A stretch of DNA of 64,000 nucleotides from Cardiocondyla obscurior (GCF_019399895.1 NC_091869.1:8308001-8372000), one strand, 5' to 3'; shown: positions 1 to 13,694, counted from the first letter of the stretch. Numbers and translations are program-made. The notes: generated by a model not told the origin, from the sequence alone.

Positions 1-744
1 GATTAAGCAGAAATATTGGAATAAATATTAAAGATTTAATACGTTTATTTAAACTTATATTGAAGACATTTTAATGGAAAAATAGTAGGTGTTTGAAACA
101 AAGTTTTTACTTTGTGTTAAGCCAACTTAAATTTTGTCACAAAATGACGCGCAAAGGATTACTAATATTTTCCTTGAACACCCAGAAGGTAAAATTATAA
201 TTACGATTAATTACAACCCGCTCGTCATTTCTACGGTGATCGAGTGAACGAGTTGTGGAGTCATGCGTGATTGCATACATGTATTATACATAAACGCTAT
301 ATTAAATATTGTGATACAAATATACAAAATATTTACAAGTAACGCTTGCATATGTAACTTCCCGTCCAGGGTAGAAATTCTCTATGTCGTGAAATATATT
401 ACAGTATTTTTACAAAAGCAGGGACTATGTCCCGCGCGAACGACAACTGCAACTCGTTTGTAACATCGCAATCGCGACTTACAATTAATAACAAATCCAA
501 GGAGACTCGAGAACGTATTTAAAAAAAAAAAAATCCTTATATAAAAATGCAGATTTTACTTGTCATAAATCTAAACGCTCCAGCTACTTTGTCTCTTTAA
601 ATTAAAAGAAAAAAAAAAAAAAGAATTGCATTTTCTTTTCAGAAGTTTTCCAGCTGTATCAAATTATGATTATTATTAAAATTATGCCCCGGCGTGAGGG
701 CGGGATGCAGTCTTTCCGCTTTTACGAGCAGTTTCTCGTGGATC
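1..744 (-). other. 3' flank / probable 3' UTR of the 7TM receptor gene
   Basis: This stretch lies downstream of the receptor stop codon (TGA read on the minus strand, 747-745). No coding signal is visible: it is AT-rich with short A runs near 520 and 610. Read on the minus strand, ATTAAA (35-40) and AATAAA (44-49) are possible polyadenylation signals and would give a 3' UTR of about 700 bases. The true cleavage site may lie outside the window. Confidence 0.4.
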
Positions 745-3700
745 TCATATGAATTCGGTGACGAAGATCTTCTTGAAGTCCGGCGCCGAGCCGCCGATGT
801 CGTGCTTGCATATGTCACCGTTGTCAAGATAACTCACTCCGGAGTTCTTCAGGATGCTCTTCAGGTTCTCCATCGACAGGTTCGGTAGCTTCTTGCTGGC
901 GATCAGCTTGTCCAGGTCGTTCATCGAGTAGCCGGGCGTGATCCTTTTTGCTTTCAGGTGGTAGGAGTGCACGGTGGGCTTCGCGTCGGGCATCTTCTTT
1001 GCGTTGCCACCGCATTTCTTCTCCTCCTGATCATCCGCGCCGTTCTCTATGATCCGCGGCGTGAAAGATCGCATGCTGACCTTTACTTCGCCGGTTCGCT
1101 TCGAGGGCAACAGCTCCACCTGCGAAACAAGACGTTCTCACGATATGCGATTACGTAAGCGTTGCGCGCACTTTTATCAGCGCGAAAAGGCCGCGATGAA
1201 ACGTGCCGTCAGCGGCAAACAATTTTTTTCTTTTTTTTTTCTGCCACGACGGATGCATTTTCTCGCATCGTGAAAGTGCCGGCGGCCACATCGAGTGTTC
1301 TCCTGCGCGTTCAACATTGAAATTTAGAAACTAAAGAAGGAATAATAAATTTATTTATTTATTATCTTTAAAATAAAATTAATTATTATAAAATCAAAAT
1401 AATTATGTCGAAATAAATAAAAAGTGCTTGATACGATAATAAAAATTACTTAATTTAACGTTGCTCGTTTCGAGATAAATTACTAAGTGTTTAAAAAAAA
1501 AAAAAAAAAAGAGTTAATTAAAGATTTGTAAAATTAGTGAGATATAATTACCTTAGTTCCCTTACGTTGAAAGTACTCGAAGTCATCGTTCGCAACCGTG
1601 GTAACGGAGCAGCAGCTTCTGCTTCTGCTCCTGCAGGAGCTCATAGTGTCAAAGTCGCCGTTCTCCAGGTCGCAGCTTTCATCGTCAGAGCTGTCGTACC
1701 CGTCGCAGTGGCTATTACGTCTGTGAAGATTTAAGTGAAGGTTCTGTTGAAAGTTCTCTCTTATTACGGGATCTCTCACGGAATCGTCTTTCTTTAAATT
1801 GTAAGTTCTCGTGTCCAGCATAGGCCGATATCTACGTACGAGAGAAAAAAAAAAAAGACTTTAGTTAAGAAAAAAGAAAAATGATATCTTAATAAAAAAA
1901 TAGATACTAGGATTATTAGATTATTTTTTAATCTTGCGCGAATCGGAGTTTAATAACGACGACGATCTGGGACCTCGAAAATGAAACAGTTCGGTCTCGG
2001 AATCGCAAGAAAATATACTCGAACAGGAACGATCATCTGTATTGCGGTAGGTCGCCTCGAGCTCGGTGAGCTAATAAAAAAAAAACGTAAAGAGAACTCG
2101 GCGTCGAGCTCGGCGAGCTGATAAAAAAAAAAACGTAAACAGAACTCGGCGTCGAGCTTGGAGTTTCCGAGAATTTCGTGCGAGAAGGACAGCGTTCAAT
2201 AGACGATCGGCTCTATCGACTGTCTCGCTCTCTCACTCGGTTCTCTCTTTTCCTCCAAGGGCCGAAATCTCTAACGGCTACTTCAGTCCGGTTGCGGAAC
2301 CTCGGTCGTGAAGACGTGTCGCTAATCGCTCCTCAATTACGCGTATTTTTGACCGCGAATAGGAAGTTTCCGCAAGCGAATAAGTGTCGACGCTGTCGAC
2401 CCGGGAACGAACGATCATATTCTGTGCTCATCTCTTATTAGAAAATCATCGTTTTGCGCCTCGTTTCGTGCATCGAAAAAATACTTCGCAACGACAAGTT
2501 TACGCGGCGGGTGCTGCGCGGAGCGTTCGACGTGAATTCTGTGGCGATTGCGTCGGGCATTTCCGAGCTCCCATTACAATTTTCTTCGGCAGGCTCCGGT
2601 AACCGCCATGTTCAGAGCGCGGGAGGATCCGCACCTCGTCCGTCTTCTTCGTCGCGGCCGAAGATTCTCATCCCGTTTCGAGCAAGGGATTCTTAAGGAA
2701 CTCGTGGAAGATCAAGTTACGCGAGGAACATTTCGTATCGCGGCCCGTCTCGTTCGCGCGCTTCGCACAAGTTTCACGACATCGTTCGTTCCGCTGACGG
2801 AAACTGACCGCAGGAACAGTAACCTCGCTTTACATCGCAGCCTGTTTCTCGTGCCGGGATCGAGGGACGACTCGGCGAAAGTAAGCAACGCCAGGAATAT
2901 CAAAGCTGCAAGTTTATACAACGGAATGATCGTTCGTCGGGCTTCCTAATTTTAATCGTTAAAAAAATCGCCGCGATAATCCACCGTCGTTCTCTCGGTC
3001 GTTCGTCTCTCGAGTGATAGTGTCAGTGATCAGTGACAGTGATCACAAAATAAAAGCAGAGCAGTGTAAAATAGTGTCGAGTGACTTTGAGTGCTGCAAG
3101 ATGTCAGGATAATCCAGAATGCTGCCGCGAAGGAAGGACAGACGGACGGACGGACGGAAGACAATCTACCCTAACCTAACCGAGAGCCACGAATGTAAGT
3201 AAAATATCAAATAACGCGTTATGATTTAATAACGATAACAATACACGTTCGCGTGATGTATCCGCGGCGCGGTTTTTTCTATCGGAATTCATGAAAAGGG
3301 TCAGCTGAATGAATGTGGGTCATCTTTCATACACGACGCGGTTGAAATATGCGATTTGAATAATTTATAGGAAACCTCGCGCGTCTAAACTTTCGAGCTG
3401 CCGTATATCGTGACGCTTTAATGGCACAGGTAAAAGTGAAGGTGCGCTGAAAAGATACGCGAGAGAGCGGGCGCGAGCACCTGGCGTGGTCGAAGCTTTG
3501 ATTTCTGCGGAGAGCGTTCCTTGAGTAGTTTTGTTCCTGGAGGCTGCTCTCCAGGCCGAGTATTAGCTTTTCCAGGCCGAGGACGCTCCTTGCGTGCCGC
3601 CTGGGCGGCTCCTCGAGAATTCCGTCTAGGCTCTTCGGTAGGAATTTGCGGCCGGGGTCTTCCAGCTGCACCAGGTTCTCCATGTTCTGCCCGAATACGT

Positions 3701-6700
3701 CGGTGCTGCCGATCTTCCTCCGGTTACCGGCTAGCTCGTGGGGGTTCTCGTTCGGCCGCGGCCGCCGGCTGTATCCCAGCTGCTGCTGGTCCATCGCGAT
3801 TTTCTTTTGCGCCTCGGGGATCTTGTCCTGCCGCGGCTCGAAAGTCGAGCTAGTGAAGGACGACAGCTCCGCCGGCAGAGACGCGTAGCTACCGTCCTCG
3901 TTCATGGACTGCGTTTTCGGGTAGTGCTGCTGGATCCCCATGGTAATCGTGCCGGTTTTTGCTGGAAGCGTTAACAATCGTTACATCCCGTGAATAAATC
4001 TTTACCTCAATCGAGATATTTATTAATCGCGATTTTTTAATTATTGCTGCAATGACTCGATAGAAAAAAAAAAAAATAGGCGACTGTAATTTATGAAAGT
4101 ACATCGCTCGGGAATGTTCGAAGCATCCAGCTTTTCACGTTAGAGTGACCCGTAATGTGCGGATACGCGGCGTCTACCAAGCGGAGTCGCGGTAATGGAA
4201 CGGAGACGAGCGCGAGAAGCGGCTTCGTATCGGACTTTCTAATGTGATCGCGTCGATGGACGCATTAACAAAGCCGCACGAAACGTCGCAATTAGCGATA
4301 TAGGCCGGGAGAGCGAACTGCTGAACGATCAAATATTTTCGCGTCGTTAAATCGCGCCCGACATCCGTCCCTCGCTCACCTCTGCTCTGGTGGCTGTGCA
4401 GCCGTCCGTAGAGGCTTCCGTTAGTCAGGGGGAACTTCAACCCGTGATTCAAGTTCAGCTGCAGCTTGTACTCCGCGTCCTGCTCGAAGTGTCGAAATTT
4501 GCCGTCTATACCGCCTGAAAGAGAAATCCCAGAGAAATTCTGTTACGTCGACAAATTTCGCTTTAAGTAACACGTGGCATAAGAACGTTCTTTTCAGTCG
4601 CGATAATTGAACGAGTCGTACGAAGCGGCGCTTTTCCTTGAGATGATAAGCCGCCTCGAGTCTTTGGAAATATAATTTTTACACTTGTACAGGTTTTACT
4701 TTTAATATTTAACTTATACAACCGAGCGCGATACGTTCGAATGCCGTTGACGATAAAAAAAAAGAAAAGAAAGAAAAAAACTGCCGGTTGTCGCCGCTGC
4801 CTCGCCGTCACGATTATTACACGGTAAGCGTCGTCCTTTCCCACGGCGAGCAGGCTAGTGTTTTTGCCGAACGGAAGAATGGAAAATCACGCGGTGTCTC
4901 CCGTTGCGAAGCGCGAGAAAAGAGGTTTACGTGGAATCCGAAAGGGACTTACCGTGCGACAGCCTCCTAGCGTGGTCCTGCTTCGTGTACACTTTGGCCA
5001 CGTACCGGCAGAACATCTTGTCGAAAAGAGCCAAGAAAACCGGGAGTAGGGTGTCTTTCAGCAGCGGTAGCCACGTCGCTAGATTCTGAGGCGTGCAGAA
5101 ATTCCTCAGGAGGCTCGGCCTGATAGAGACGATCTGGGAAATCGAGTTTCATAAATTCAAAGATCCATTTTTTATTTCGAAACAATGCCGCTCGACTTAT
5201 ACGAATTATTATTTTCATAATTCCGAAACGGGACATGACTCGGGAATAATTAGATGTACGCTGAATGGTAGATATCGCGACGCGCAGCTAACGAACGTGA
5301 CTTTATTACAGCGTCGTGTGCGTCGAGTTTCACATGTGCCGCATGCATAGTATACCGCGCCGGCCGGATTGTCGATGACTGATTTCTCCCCGTTCTCTCA
5401 TCCCCTGGCCTCTGCCGCTTAGGATTACGTACGCTAGCCGCTGTCGCCGCAGAAAACGCCGTATCTGTGCTTCGGCGTACAACGTAACACGCATTAACGC
5501 GATACGCGACGTAATTATTATCGTTATGGCTGTAATGTTATTATGATTAGACGCGTTTAAGATTTTTAATAACCCTTACGAGCGCGATAATCATTAATCG
5601 AAGCAGCCATTACGGCTGGATGGCAAACGGTATCCTCGCAATCTGTTGCGCCTAGCGTAATGCAGGGCGTTCTAGACCATAGCGGGTTTTCTTCCTTCGC
5701 GTCAATAAATTTCATCAGAAATCGTGTCAATGGGGCTTCGTATATTCAGAAATCGGGCACCCAGCTTTCGCCGTGAAATCGCGCTGATTAATTGCACGAC
5801 GGATCTCATCCCCGTGTCGCGCGCGAAAGGTTGTTAGCGTCTTTCATGCGAGAGATAAGGGCCGCGGATGAGAATACGCACGTAGTGAAAAATGTGCAAA
5901 AGGATTTTGCCAGCGGTAGATGCGACGAATAACTTTCGTTTTTAACCGTGGACTCGCGCAAGAATTCGCGGTGAAAACTCTGCGGTCGCGCTTTCAAAAG
6001 TGTACGCATCGTACACGGTACAACGTGATGTGACGCGACGTGCGCAATTTTACGTACAGCTGAGCACGCACGCCTGCGTACTGCTCGCGAATCGCGCCGT
6101 TTTGACGATTATTGTAACGTTGAAAAATGCGCGAACGATGACGGACAAGTCTTTTACTCTTCGAAACCCACCGCAAGCTCCCTGCCGCGGGCGAAGTGAG
6201 ATCTCGTTGGAAAATAAAAATCCTCGGCCTTCCGTTCGAGCAGCTGCGCAATTAATTTCAGCAACGATTTTAAGGAATTAATTATTCTAAATGTTCTTTT
6301 AAATTCAAAAGTTAATTTCACCTATAAATTACCTCTGCCTGAGTTTAAATTATTTTACGTAAAACTTTATATTTATGTAATTCTAAAATTACACAAGTAC
6401 GAGCAGTTTTGAATTATCTGCGATTCAGGCGGAGATAAAAATCGTTCTTTTAAATCGAAAGAAAGAAAAAAAGAAAAAATTTCTTTCCGCGTAATTTATT
6501 TGGAAAAATTATTTTACGTGCTTTTGTACTTTTTATCATGTGCATATTTTTGGGTTTTTATTTTGAATTGCAGAGAAATTAGTTTGATTAATTTATTTGA
6601 TTAATAAATAACAAAAAAAAAATTGCGCTGTACTTCACGCGCATTTTTACTTCGCACTGTGTGTTCTATCGCGTACGGTATATCGTGCGGTAGTACCGCT

Positions 6701-9700
6701 GCTAGTTACGTGAGTAACGGCCGGTCTAGTCCGAGGTATGAAATCGAAACTAGTTGTACCTTAATTAGAGAATAGAGCGGCACTATGTACGCGTGTAAGC
6801 GTGTATGAAGTGCACGCGCAATTCCCGATCCCGTCTCTCTTTCTTTTTTCCCCGAGCTACGTATCGCTCCGGTTGGCGCGATGGTTGCCACAATCATAAA
6901 TTTTCTGTTATATTGCACTTCTTTTAATTAGTTCTGTCGGGTCGTTACGACAGACGTGCATAAAAATATTTTTTTTTTTTTTTTGCAAAATTACATCTCG
7001 CACTTTCGCACAGTATCGCGATTCGGAAACGCAAACGGTAGAAGTTGTAATAGAAAAATCAAATATTTTCCCCTTTTTTTTTTTTTTAATTGATCTTATT
7101 TTATTGATTTTTTTAGGTCTCTATATTTTTATTTTATTTTATTTTTTTTTAATTTCTATTGGTATTGTTTTTGTAATTCTTTAATTAGTCATTATTTGAA
7201 GCACATCTCTAGTAAGTTGAACGAACGCATGCCTTTCCTTCTTTTCCCGAATTAATTTTCTCTTTATTTTTACTTCTTGTTTTCCCGAGATTTTTCCCGG
7301 CGTTGGTTTTTAGCCTCATCAACCACTGATCCCGTGTATTAACATCTCACTTATAATTACCGTGAATAAACGCGAGCGAAACGCCCACTGATACGCTCCT
7401 CGCATTTGTTAGAGATGCAATTCGGATGATCGGAGGCCCGATAATAATTGCCTAATATGCGTTGGAGAAACTATCGCATCGGTTTGAAATTTCTCAAGAG
7501 CCGCGGGTTTCGAGGCGAGTATGGAATTATATTGCGTTCAAAACGCGATGAGGTTAATAAAACTCTTTTTCTTTCTTTCTTTTTTTTTTTTTTTTGCCCC
7601 GAGGACTCGCGATTAAAATTCACCGATGATTTAGCGGCGATCGTTAGACAAAAACGCGAGTGTAACGGCCGTCACGCTGTTCGCGCGTATGTAAGCGGAG
7701 AACAGAGCTCGTTTCGAACGGTGCTCCGACCATTATTTTTCCCCGAGCTCGATACGCGCGAATCTTGAGCGGATTGACGCACGACGGCGGCGGCGGGTTT
7801 CATTTCGCAATCGCTCGTACACCGCGATCAATTGTAAAAACGATGATTCATAAGGTATCGCTTGTTAACGCGACGGCAATCAGCTACGAGCGATTATCGT
7901 CTCCGCGGAGTTTCTCCTCCGCGCATTATGGCGGATGGAGAACGGATCCTTCGGCATTCATTCCGCCTACTCGGCATTAATCTAATTGGCCGTTCCCGCG
8001 CGATGTAAATAGTACGCGTCATGCGCGTAATAGCCGCGATCATTAATATTAATGAGGAAGGTCGCGGGAGTTTCTCCACGGGGGCGGCTTCCGCGGAGCG
8101 CGCGGATTCCTCAGCCGGACGATTAAGGTCGTCGTCCGAATTTGAGGATCGTGCTTTCGAAACTTCGGGCCGATCCTTCCTCCACCGGGTCGAACTTTGT
8201 CTCGCTTTCTCGAAGAGCGACGTCCGCGCGCGAAGGGACCGTTCGCTTCCGGACGATCGCGTCCGGCCCACGCTCGCTCGCACGAAAATCCTCTTCAACG
8301 CGATTGTGCCGACGTAATTACGCTGCAATCACTGTGAATCGGACAATTCGACCGGTCCACCGTGTCGGATCTGACGCTAGATATACGACGGAACTTTCAG
8401 GGACGTGGCTAATTCGCTTCGTGATAAATAAATTTATTAATAAAAATGAAAAAGGTAGATTTCGAAACTTTTTGTAATTAAACTTGCAATTAATTCTGTA
8501 TATTTTCATTCTTTTTTTTTTTTTTCTTATCGGAACAGGATCTAATGTTTTCTTTCGCGGAGGGAAAGGAAGGTTGCGTGGACCTTGAGTATCACGCGTG
8601 TGACTAACAAGATATTCTACATTGCTCGAAATTTAATGCGTGTTAATGACGGTGTAGGTCAGTTTGGAAAAAAAAAAAAAGAAAAAAAAAAACCCCGTGG
8701 TGTATCCTTTGTTTTTCGCTGTCCAGAGGTGTAATCGAGGGCGTGCCGCGATCTAGGTCGATCTTTTTTAACAATATAACGTCGCCACGGTAGACTTGGC
8801 GCGCGTAATTTCGAGAATGTTGCGAAATACTTCTCACACGACGTTCGTTAAAAATGACTCCTCCGTTGAGCGGGAAAGAAATGGACTTTCGGAGCCGCGA
8901 TCGTTTAATGAACCGCGTGTCCTCTTAAGGCCTCCCTCTTAATCAATCTGAACTGTGAGTCAACGATTAGAGTCGCCGGTTCGTTGATTTCAATTCGAAA
9001 GTAATAATAATTAAGCCAACCGTATGGAAAAACGCGACGGACTAGATAGCACTGCGTTTTATGCTTTTACATAAATTAGAAACGGATTTTGCAATTTAGA
9101 CCTTTAACGTAACGAGATTATGCTAACGATCAAAACAATTTTCCGCGAACGGGTTTCCTGTTTCCCCGCATTAACTTTCAACCGGTAGGAAAAACGAGCG
9201 GTAACTCGCATATAAGGCGCGCTTTATTCATTTAGCGATATTTAACAAATTTCTTTGCAAAAACGTATCTCGACATTAACGAGCGCCAGATTACAAGTTA
9301 CGAGAATTAAACGTAAATTACGATTAAACGGAAAATTTGTTAGACACACGAAAATGCAAGAAAAATTGCTAGGCGTTCTCTATAATAAACGACTTTAATT
9401 TTTTGAAGACTATCTGTTAATGACGTGCTAGCAAGCTAATTATACATATATTAACACGCCATTTATTATTCCAATTGCGTTCAACTTGCTATTAATTTAA
9501 GTGCAAAAATCACTCTTGCGCACTCTCATAAATTGCGATTATGTTTCGTAAATTATCGCAGACCTTGCAGGAGGGAAAAATGTATTTAATAATAAAAATT
9601 AAATCAATTAGTTTAAATAAAAAAATAAAAAAAAAACAAATAGATAAAGAATTAAAAATAAATAAAAAAAGAGAGATAAACGAGCGTAGAAAAAAAATAT

Positions 9701-10706
9701 AAAATAAAATAAATATAATTACCAAAATGGGCAGGTGCTCGAAGATGTAGCAGACGAAGAGTATGCTGTAAACGGTGGACCTGCCGCTGGCCTCGTCCAC
9801 GTGCACCTTCTTCTTTCTCAGGCACGCTCTGCTGTTAGTCGAACCGCTGGTGCACGAGCCACTCGAAGGGTCCCATTGCTGCGGGTGGCAATCGAACGCC
9901 CCCGAGGAGTTCTTCGAGCTCGCCTCGGACAGATCCGAGACCGACTTAAGCAGCTCGGACGTCGGGGTCCGGCAGAGGTTCTTGAAGAGGGCGACTAGCA
10001 CGGCGAAAAAGGACGTGAGGGCCAGCAGGGCCCTCAGGGAATTTACGAAGACGCCGTACTTGTGGGAGATCTCGTGGGCGAGGAAGACGCAGACCTCCGG
10101 CTCGAAGTTGAGGACACCGGTGACGCCGATGCAGGCGCCGATGACGCTCAGGCTCACCAGGTGGTACTTTAGGTGGTTCTTTGTAATGTTGATGATGTCG
10201 TCGCGGCTGCTGATCGCCGCGAACACCGCGATCGACGTCAGGGTGAGCTCCTGGAGGATGCTCGACGAGTTCAGCACCCAGACCAACGTCGAGCACAGCT
10301 CTGCGACAGAGAATCGTTATTTGACTTCCTGAATCTAAAGAATCGCGAGCTGATTTACAATGTTTGCTGAACAATTAACGCCTCCGCAAATTCAAGAAAA
10401 AAAAAAGAAAAAGAAAAGATTAAATTAAAAATACGTTGATTGAAAATTGCGTTTAATGGAGTTATTATCGTTATAATAATTACCTCCGAAGTGATTCGTT
10501 GGGCGGATCAGAGTGAGAATCGCGTACAGCAGCAGTCCTAATTGATGCGTGAGGCTCTGCGAGAGGATCGCGACCGTGAGTACGTCGATCTTCCTTTTCG
10601 CGGACGAGGATTGGTTCTGGTAGATCAGCAGGGACCACGACAGCAGTAGGATGCATATCGGTGAGCCTACGCACGTGGCCAGCCACTCGCCCACCTCGCT
10701 TCGCAT
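745..10706 (-). CDS. Atypical seven-transmembrane receptor-like protein, 750 aa, orphan
   Basis: Seven exons join with matching phases: 10706-10484, 10300-9723, 5133-4953, 4514-4380, 3961-3481, 1831-1552 and 1119-745, giving 750 codons plus TGA. Hydrophobic segments match a class A-like receptor: TM1 and TM2 in exon 1, TM3 to TM6 in exon 2 (residues 75-267), TM7 in exon 3 (268-327). A Cys at the start of TM3 (ELCSTL) and one before TM5 (PEVCVF) could form the usual extracellular disulfide. The E/DRY position reads SRDD, and TM7 has DTLLPVFLALFDKMF where NPxxY is expected, so it is a divergent receptor. From about residue 310 a roughly 440-residue tail follows, rich in Ser, Arg and Gln, ending TEFI, which fits a class III PDZ ligand. 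I chose ATG 10706, two bases after an acceptor (AG, 10710-10709), so an upstream exon is likely and the N terminus may be longer. I do not recognise the family member or ligand. Confidence 0.8.
2057..2161. repeat. Tandem duplication, two copies of a 47-48 bp unit
   Basis: Two near-identical copies lie head to tail at 2057-2103 and 2104-2151, and a third begins at 2152. Each unit is a TCGAGCTCGG-like segment, an A run and a GTAAA(G/C)AGAACTCGGCG segment. The copies differ at a few positions and in A-run length. It sits in the receptor intron, upstream of the candidate plus-strand start near 3.02 kb. Confidence 0.85.
3024..3194 (+). other. Candidate plus-strand first exon with 5' splice donor
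   Basis: Inside the intron between receptor exons 5 and 6, on the opposite strand, the sequence looks like an insect 5' leader: TCAGT initiator-like motifs (3023 onward), then about 170 bases ending in GAAT followed by a GTAAGT donor at 3195. An ATG at 3119 opens a frame that stays open to the donor (MLPRRKDRRTDGRK...). No downstream coding exon was recognised on this strand before 22 kb, so it could be a non-coding RNA, a distant gene's leader, or chance. The exact start is a guess. Confidence 0.35.
3141..3158. repeat. (GACG)n microsatellite
   Basis: Four and a half perfect GACG units, followed at 3169-3181 by CCCTAACCTAACC, which resembles the insect TTAGG telomere repeat on the other strand but is only two units long. 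Confidence 0.8.
5134..9722 (-). other. Long intron of the 7TM receptor gene (TM6/TM7 boundary)
   Basis: A 4.6 kb intron separates the TM1-TM6 exons from the TM7 exon, with donor GTAATT at 9722 and acceptor CCCAG before 5133. I see no coding exon in it. It contains poly-T and poly-A runs (about 6970, 7078, 7575, 8511, 8669), AT-rich blocks (6290-6620, 7075-7200) and CpG-rich blocks (7600-8400). Long introns of insect receptor genes often hold enhancers, but none can be named here. Confidence 0.6.
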
Positions 10707-13694
10707 CTCTGCGGGAGAAGAATGAGGGCCTTTCATCCATCCGTTGATTAATTGCATCGTGATTTACGAACAATCGCGTCCCACGCGCGCGGTTTCCCAA
10801 CGTCGGCGGGTTGCGTCAGCGGCGCGATTTTCCGAGTGTCCAGGTGCATCGTTTTTATTCGGATCTAGCCGACGTCTTTATCAGTTATCATCGTGCGCGC
10901 GATCGACGGTAAACGAGACCGTTTTTTTACACGGTGACTTCTCGTCGCGAGGCGAAACGGCTTCCGGCGAGAGTATGGACGTCCTAATCTTGATGAAAGC
11001 CCGGCAATTAACGCGTCGAATTGCGCTCGCGCGCGAGGAAGAGCAGCGAATTGTTGCCGATCAGCGGTGCGGTTGCTGCAGGTGACTTATTAACGTGTAG
11101 AAGAGGCGACGGGGTGTATAAATGTCAGAACGGCGCGGAGGGGATGCGACATTTTCACATGACACGTATCTCCTTTCCCTATCCTCATTCCTCCGCGACT
11201 CTCTCTTTTTTCCCCGTTCATTAGAATCCGCTTGTGCAGACGTCATATTTTTGTGCAGATAAAGCAAGAGACTCTTCCTTCGATAATAATTAAAAAAAGA
11301 AAAAAAAATATTAATATACATATTTAATTCCTTTTTAAATAAAAAATTTATTTAATAAAAGATTTTTACCGCTATTATACTTTTGCTCGTTAGAATTATT
11401 AATTTTTTTTTTTTTTTACGTTTTGATATTACAAAATATGTATAACGCGCGTTTATTATGTTGAAATTTTTTTTTTTTCTTTTATTGTGAAATATAATAA
11501 ATTCGTTTCTTCCTTATTTCCATCTTTTTGTACGAAATCAGATGTGTGCTCGGTCTCTTTTTATACAACGCTTTTCGCATTGTGCATCGTTGAGGTAACT
11601 TTCTATTCCGCGCGTCGCGATCTAATTTATCGTCCAAGTCGTGTCCACGTTCGCCAGTGAGTTTCCCCTTCTGAATCGCGAGGAATGGGTCCTCTCGAGC
11701 GCCGTCGGGCCCTTTCTCGTCAACCAGACCGGGGTTACGCTCGAGATGCGGACGTAGGAAGAGGAAGACGCGTTTCCGATCGCGTAACTACACTCATTTC
11801 TCGTCGGTACCCTCGAACGTTGCCCGTCGCAAGTTCTTTTCACACCGCAGGTGATTGCCTTTCGAATGTCGCAACGGAAAAGGTGAAAAAAGTGAATAAA
11901 AATTTATTCGGACTCCGTGACTTTTTTTTTTCACTGCTCGTTTCCAAATTTTTGAATAAAGTATCGGGCGAATACGGCGAGCGAGTAATTATACTTTCAC
12001 ATGGATGCTTATCGAAAACGCATCGAATTTTCTGCTTAAGGAACGGTGAACACGATATGTATCTTTTATCTCCCAATGTGTACATTTCCGAACGCCTGTA
12101 AGTCTCGTGTGGGCTTCTTTCTCCCTCTTTTTTTTTTTTTGCGGCATAGCAAACACTTTCACGTGCAAACGCGAATATTTCCATTACGTTCGGCTGGCGT
12201 GTGAATTTTTTCGTCCGCCTAATAAGAATGATCGCGCGTGTTTTTTTTTTTTTTCCCCCGAACAAATTGGATAATCGACTTTGTAACTCGATTTTAAACT
12301 GCCACGTGAAAATAATCGAGAGCCACCGGTGACAAAAAGCGTATTTCAGCGCCTGAATTACAAGCGCAATAAGTACGGAACAGTTTTCAGACACGGCCGG
12401 ACAGTAATGATACTAATGATCGATCTTACCGTTTCGTAATCGTCGCGGTCCCGTTTAAGAACTCGATACGCGTGTCTTTGACCTATCTTCACAAAAATCG
12501 AATTCTAACTTGTACAGTTACGTAAAGTACTTGAATTCTAGACTTTTTCCGAGTCCAGAATTTAAACAGGATTTCAACCCAGAAAAATATATTCCGTTTA
12601 TTTGTCGACGAGTTCAATGAAAATTAATTAGAAGCAGCTGTTTTAAATAAACAAAATTTTTTTTTTTCCCTCTAAGATTTTAAGATATTAAATTTTTTTG
12701 CTCGACTAATATCGGACAGGAACGTTGTTGTGCTAAACCGGTTGCGCAAGGTGAAGAAACCAGGCTAATTTTCCCGCGGGTGATAACAATGTCGCCGCGA
12801 GGAAACCGGACCGATAGCGATCTCGCATCGCTATTATGCTCTCGCATAATTGAGTCTCGTCCTTGTTTGCTACCGCACCTTCGGCGCAAAGGATGCGAGG
12901 CTGCCTTCGAGGGGAAATCTGCAGCGAAATTACGCGAACGGCCGCGCGAAAGTAGATAGACGAGGAGCCAAAGCAGAATATCCCGAGCGTCGAATTATCA
13001 CGAGCCATCGCGAAGGCCAGCCTAATTAATTCGCTCTTTAAAACGAACGGATACAATTAGAAATATATGAATCGAGAATGGTTCACGCGATTTTGCCTAC
13101 GGTAACCGTTACTCGGCCGGGCTGAAATTCCTCGGCGAGCAAGACACGTTCGGTGCATTAGCAGGAAGTCGATTCCGCTTCCGCAATCCGCATGCCGCTT
13201 TTAAAGTGTCTTTGTATCGCGGGGCTTGTGAGCAACGCGCTCATGTCAAACGATGTTTCGAGTTCTATTTTTTGCGCGTAAAACATTAAAATTAATTTAA
13301 ATAATATTTAAAATGCAATATTAAATTAAATATTTAAATTTTAAATCAAATTAAATGCAATTCAATTACAATTTCTCTGTAACTGAATATAATTTCTCGA
13401 ATTAGGCGCGATCTGGTTTACGGTCAAGTGTTCTATGCAGCATCGGGTTAAAGGTGGAACTCGTGCGTTCAAGGTGCGTCCGTCGGAATGCGCTTCACGT
13501 TTACGTGCAGGTATAGGTTCGCAAGGTTTGACTTGTCAGCGGGAGGCGCGTCTTCTCCCGATTAGATTGGAATGTCGGGAGGTGTAGAAGCGACGAAGGT
13601 CAGAAAAATATCTCGCGGAGATGGGCCCGGATTGTTGCGAGGGATGCTGCCCGACCTTGTTTTGGTGGGACCAGGCCATTCGGACCAGTTTTAC

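Noticed and set aside
3169..3181. CCCTAACCTAACC, resembling insect telomere repeat
   Set aside because: Only two units inside a gene-rich region; this is not a telomere or an interstitial array of note.
3521..3853. 110-codon plus-strand open frame
   Set aside because: It is the reverse complement of the receptor tail exon 3961-3481, whose phase and splice sites fit the minus-strand gene.
11840..12394. 184-codon minus-strand open frame between the receptor and DPY19
   Set aside because: It contains Lys runs from poly-T tracts and no conserved motif; composition matches surrounding non-coding DNA.
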